A program made the translations under genes and the position numbers. The notes beneath the pieces are model-generated. The model did not search any database. It was not told the origin of the DNA and saw only the letters and a program-made list of their open reading frames with translations. From the NCBI GenBank assembly GCA_016935885.1, contig JAFGQA010000066.1, positions 1-6,366 of the forward strand: a stretch of 6,366 nucleotides of DNA, written 5' to 3'. Origin of the DNA: Phycisphaerae bacterium (GTDB lineage Bacteria; Planctomycetota; Phycisphaerae; UBA1845; UTPLA1). Shown piece after piece: positions 5,168 to 6,366 of this stretch (position 1 is its first letter; each line of letters opens with the position of its first letter).

Positions 5168-6366
5168 ATGATGGTATCGCGACTCATTGCAGTGATTGTG
5201 ATCACTTGCTGCAGTGGCGCTGCCCGCGCGCAGAGTGCTCCGCCGTCGGGAAACGATGGGCCGACTCCGGGTCACCAGGGCCCCGCAGCATCCCAGCCGG
5301 CAGGCATGCCCTCCCTCATTCAACACTTGCCCGACTACACCGGCGACCTGGCCCACCGCAAGTACCTGACGGGCGATTGGGGCGGGGCCAGAACGGCGCT
5401 GGCGAACAAGGGCATCCTGTTCGAGCTGGACGTGACCCAGATCCTGCAGGGCAATGCTCACGGCGGCAAGGACACGAACAACGCCTTTCGCTATTCGGGT
5501 TCGGTCGACTACTACCTCAAGCTGGACACCGCCCGGATGGGCCTGTGGCCAGGCGGCATGCTCGCGTTCCACGGCGAGACGAAGATTGGCGACAACGTCA
5601 ATCCCAAAGTTGGATCGCTGATGGCGCCGAACTTCCAGGGCCTGCTGCCCGTCCCAGGGGAACCGGGAACGACCACGCTCTCGGAGTTCTACTTCATGCA
5701 GGCGCTCTCCGAGCAGTTCGTGCTCATAATGGGGAAACTCGACGGGACTTCGTTGGCTGACGCGAATGCCTTCACCGGCAACCAGCGGACCCAGTTCATG
5801 AACGTCGGCTTCAAGGTCAACCCGGTCCTGTTCTATGGCACGCCGTATACCACGATGATGGCGGGGGCGGTCTGGCTTCCGACAAAGTGGTTGCAGGTGG
5901 TCACCGCCGTGACGGACAACGACCAGGACGGGGCCGCGACGATGACGGGCTTCAACACGGCGTTTCACGGCCGCGATTGGTACACGGCCACGCAGGAGTA
6001 CGACTTCACCTGGAAGCCCTTCGGCAAGACCGGCCATCAGCGTCTGGGATGGTTCTGGACTTCACGTGACTTCGCGGAGCTCGGCGGCGACGGTCGAATC
6101 CAGTTCCCGCAGGTCATCGGGCCGCGTGTGCTTTCTCGCCAACTGCTGCCCCGCTGGGCGCGCGTGCTTCGGCTCGGCAACCAGGTGTACAGCCTTGCCC
6201 AGCCTGAGACTTCCCCCGACACGTGGGGGATTTACTACAACTTCGATCAGTACCTGTTCACCGAGGCCGACGATCCCGAGCAGGGTATTGGCGTGTTCGG
6301 CCGGTTCGGGTACGGCGGCGAGCCGAACATCTTTGAGCAGTTCTACAGCTTCGGTGTCAGCGGCAA
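5168..6366 (+). CDS. OprB-family carbohydrate-selective porin (partial, right edge)
   Basis: The frame is open from ATG 5168 to the end of the window, 399 codons, with no stop. OprB proteins are outer-membrane beta-barrels that let sugars diffuse into the periplasm. Residues 1-21 are a signal peptide (Arg5, hydrophobic LIAVIVITCC, cleavage likely after AARA). Residues 22-50 are a Pro/Ser/Gly-rich spacer. LTGDWGGARTALANKGI (67-83) is the family's N-terminal hallmark. Alternating aromatic/polar strands follow, such as YSGSVDYYLKLD, LSEFYFMQAL and WGIYYNFDQYLF. Family members are typically around 400-470 residues, so most of the protein is probably present and only the last strands are missing. 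AAGGAG (5157-5162) lies 5 bases before ATG 5168 and 8 bases before ATG 5171; either may be used. The 104-base spacing from the sulfatase and the lack of a clear promoter support a shared transcript. Sugar specificity cannot be read from the sequence. Confidence 0.92.
   Translation, partial: MMVSRLIAVIVITCCSGAARAQSAPPSGNDGPTPGHQGPAASQPAGMPSLIQHLPDYTGDLAHRKYLTGDWGGARTALANKGILFELDVTQILQGNAHGGKDTNNAFRYSGSVDYYLKLDTARMGLWPGGMLAFHGETKIGDNVNPKVGSLMAPNFQGLLPVPGEPGTTTLSEFYFMQALSEQFVLIMGKLDGTSLADANAFTGNQRTQFMNVGFKVNPVLFYGTPYTTMMAGAVWLPTKWLQVVTAVTDNDQDGAATMTGFNTAFHGRDWYTATQEYDFTWKPFGKTGHQRLGWFWTSRDFAELGGDGRIQFPQVIGPRVLSRQLLPRWARVLRLGNQVYSLAQPETSPDTWGIYYNFDQYLFTEADDPEQGIGVFGRFGYGGEPNIFEQFYSFGVSG

Noticed and set aside
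5129..6037. 302-codon open frame on the - strand opposite the porin gene
   Set aside because: Antisense shadow of the OprB frame, whose signal peptide, ribosome binding site and hallmark motif are all present.

Overview
The window is GC-rich bacterial DNA from a Gram-negative-type organism. The envelope is implied by an outer-membrane porin, a lipoprotein signal and an exported sulfatase. No taxonomic marker is present. The mix of a periplasmic sulfatase, an exported nitrilase-type lipoprotein and heptameric intergenic repeats would suit a Planctomycetota-like or similar environmental bacterium, but this is inference only.

Left part (1-977), + strand: the last 33 codons of an apparent alpha/beta-hydrolase are followed, after 16 bases, by a nitrilase-superfamily amidohydrolase. 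It carries a lipoprotein-like signal and an intact Glu-Lys-Cys triad. The end of this gene runs into a tandem 7-base repeat, followed by a likely intrinsic terminator. The 303-base gap at 978-1280 holds no convincing gene, but does hold the repeat and three dyad symmetries.

Right part (1281-6366): an AraC-family regulator on the - strand is divergent from a + strand unit. That unit holds a 46-codon ORF with a strong ribosome binding site, a large type I sulfatase (formylglycine type, motif CSPSR) with a C-terminal beta-sandwich-like region, and an OprB-family carbohydrate porin that runs off the right edge. The AraC-to-sulfatase intergenic region contains two sigma70-like promoters facing opposite ways and sharing one -10 element. 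Between sulfatase and porin lies a long imperfect hairpin without a U-tract.

The simplest reading is an AraC-controlled module for using a sulfated, probably carbohydrate, compound: the porin admits it through the outer membrane and the periplasmic sulfatase removes sulfate. All families here are known. The least expected part is the sulfatase leader, where a 46-codon ORF, a 13-codon mini-ORF and the sulfatase are linked by two successive ATGA stop/start overlaps.
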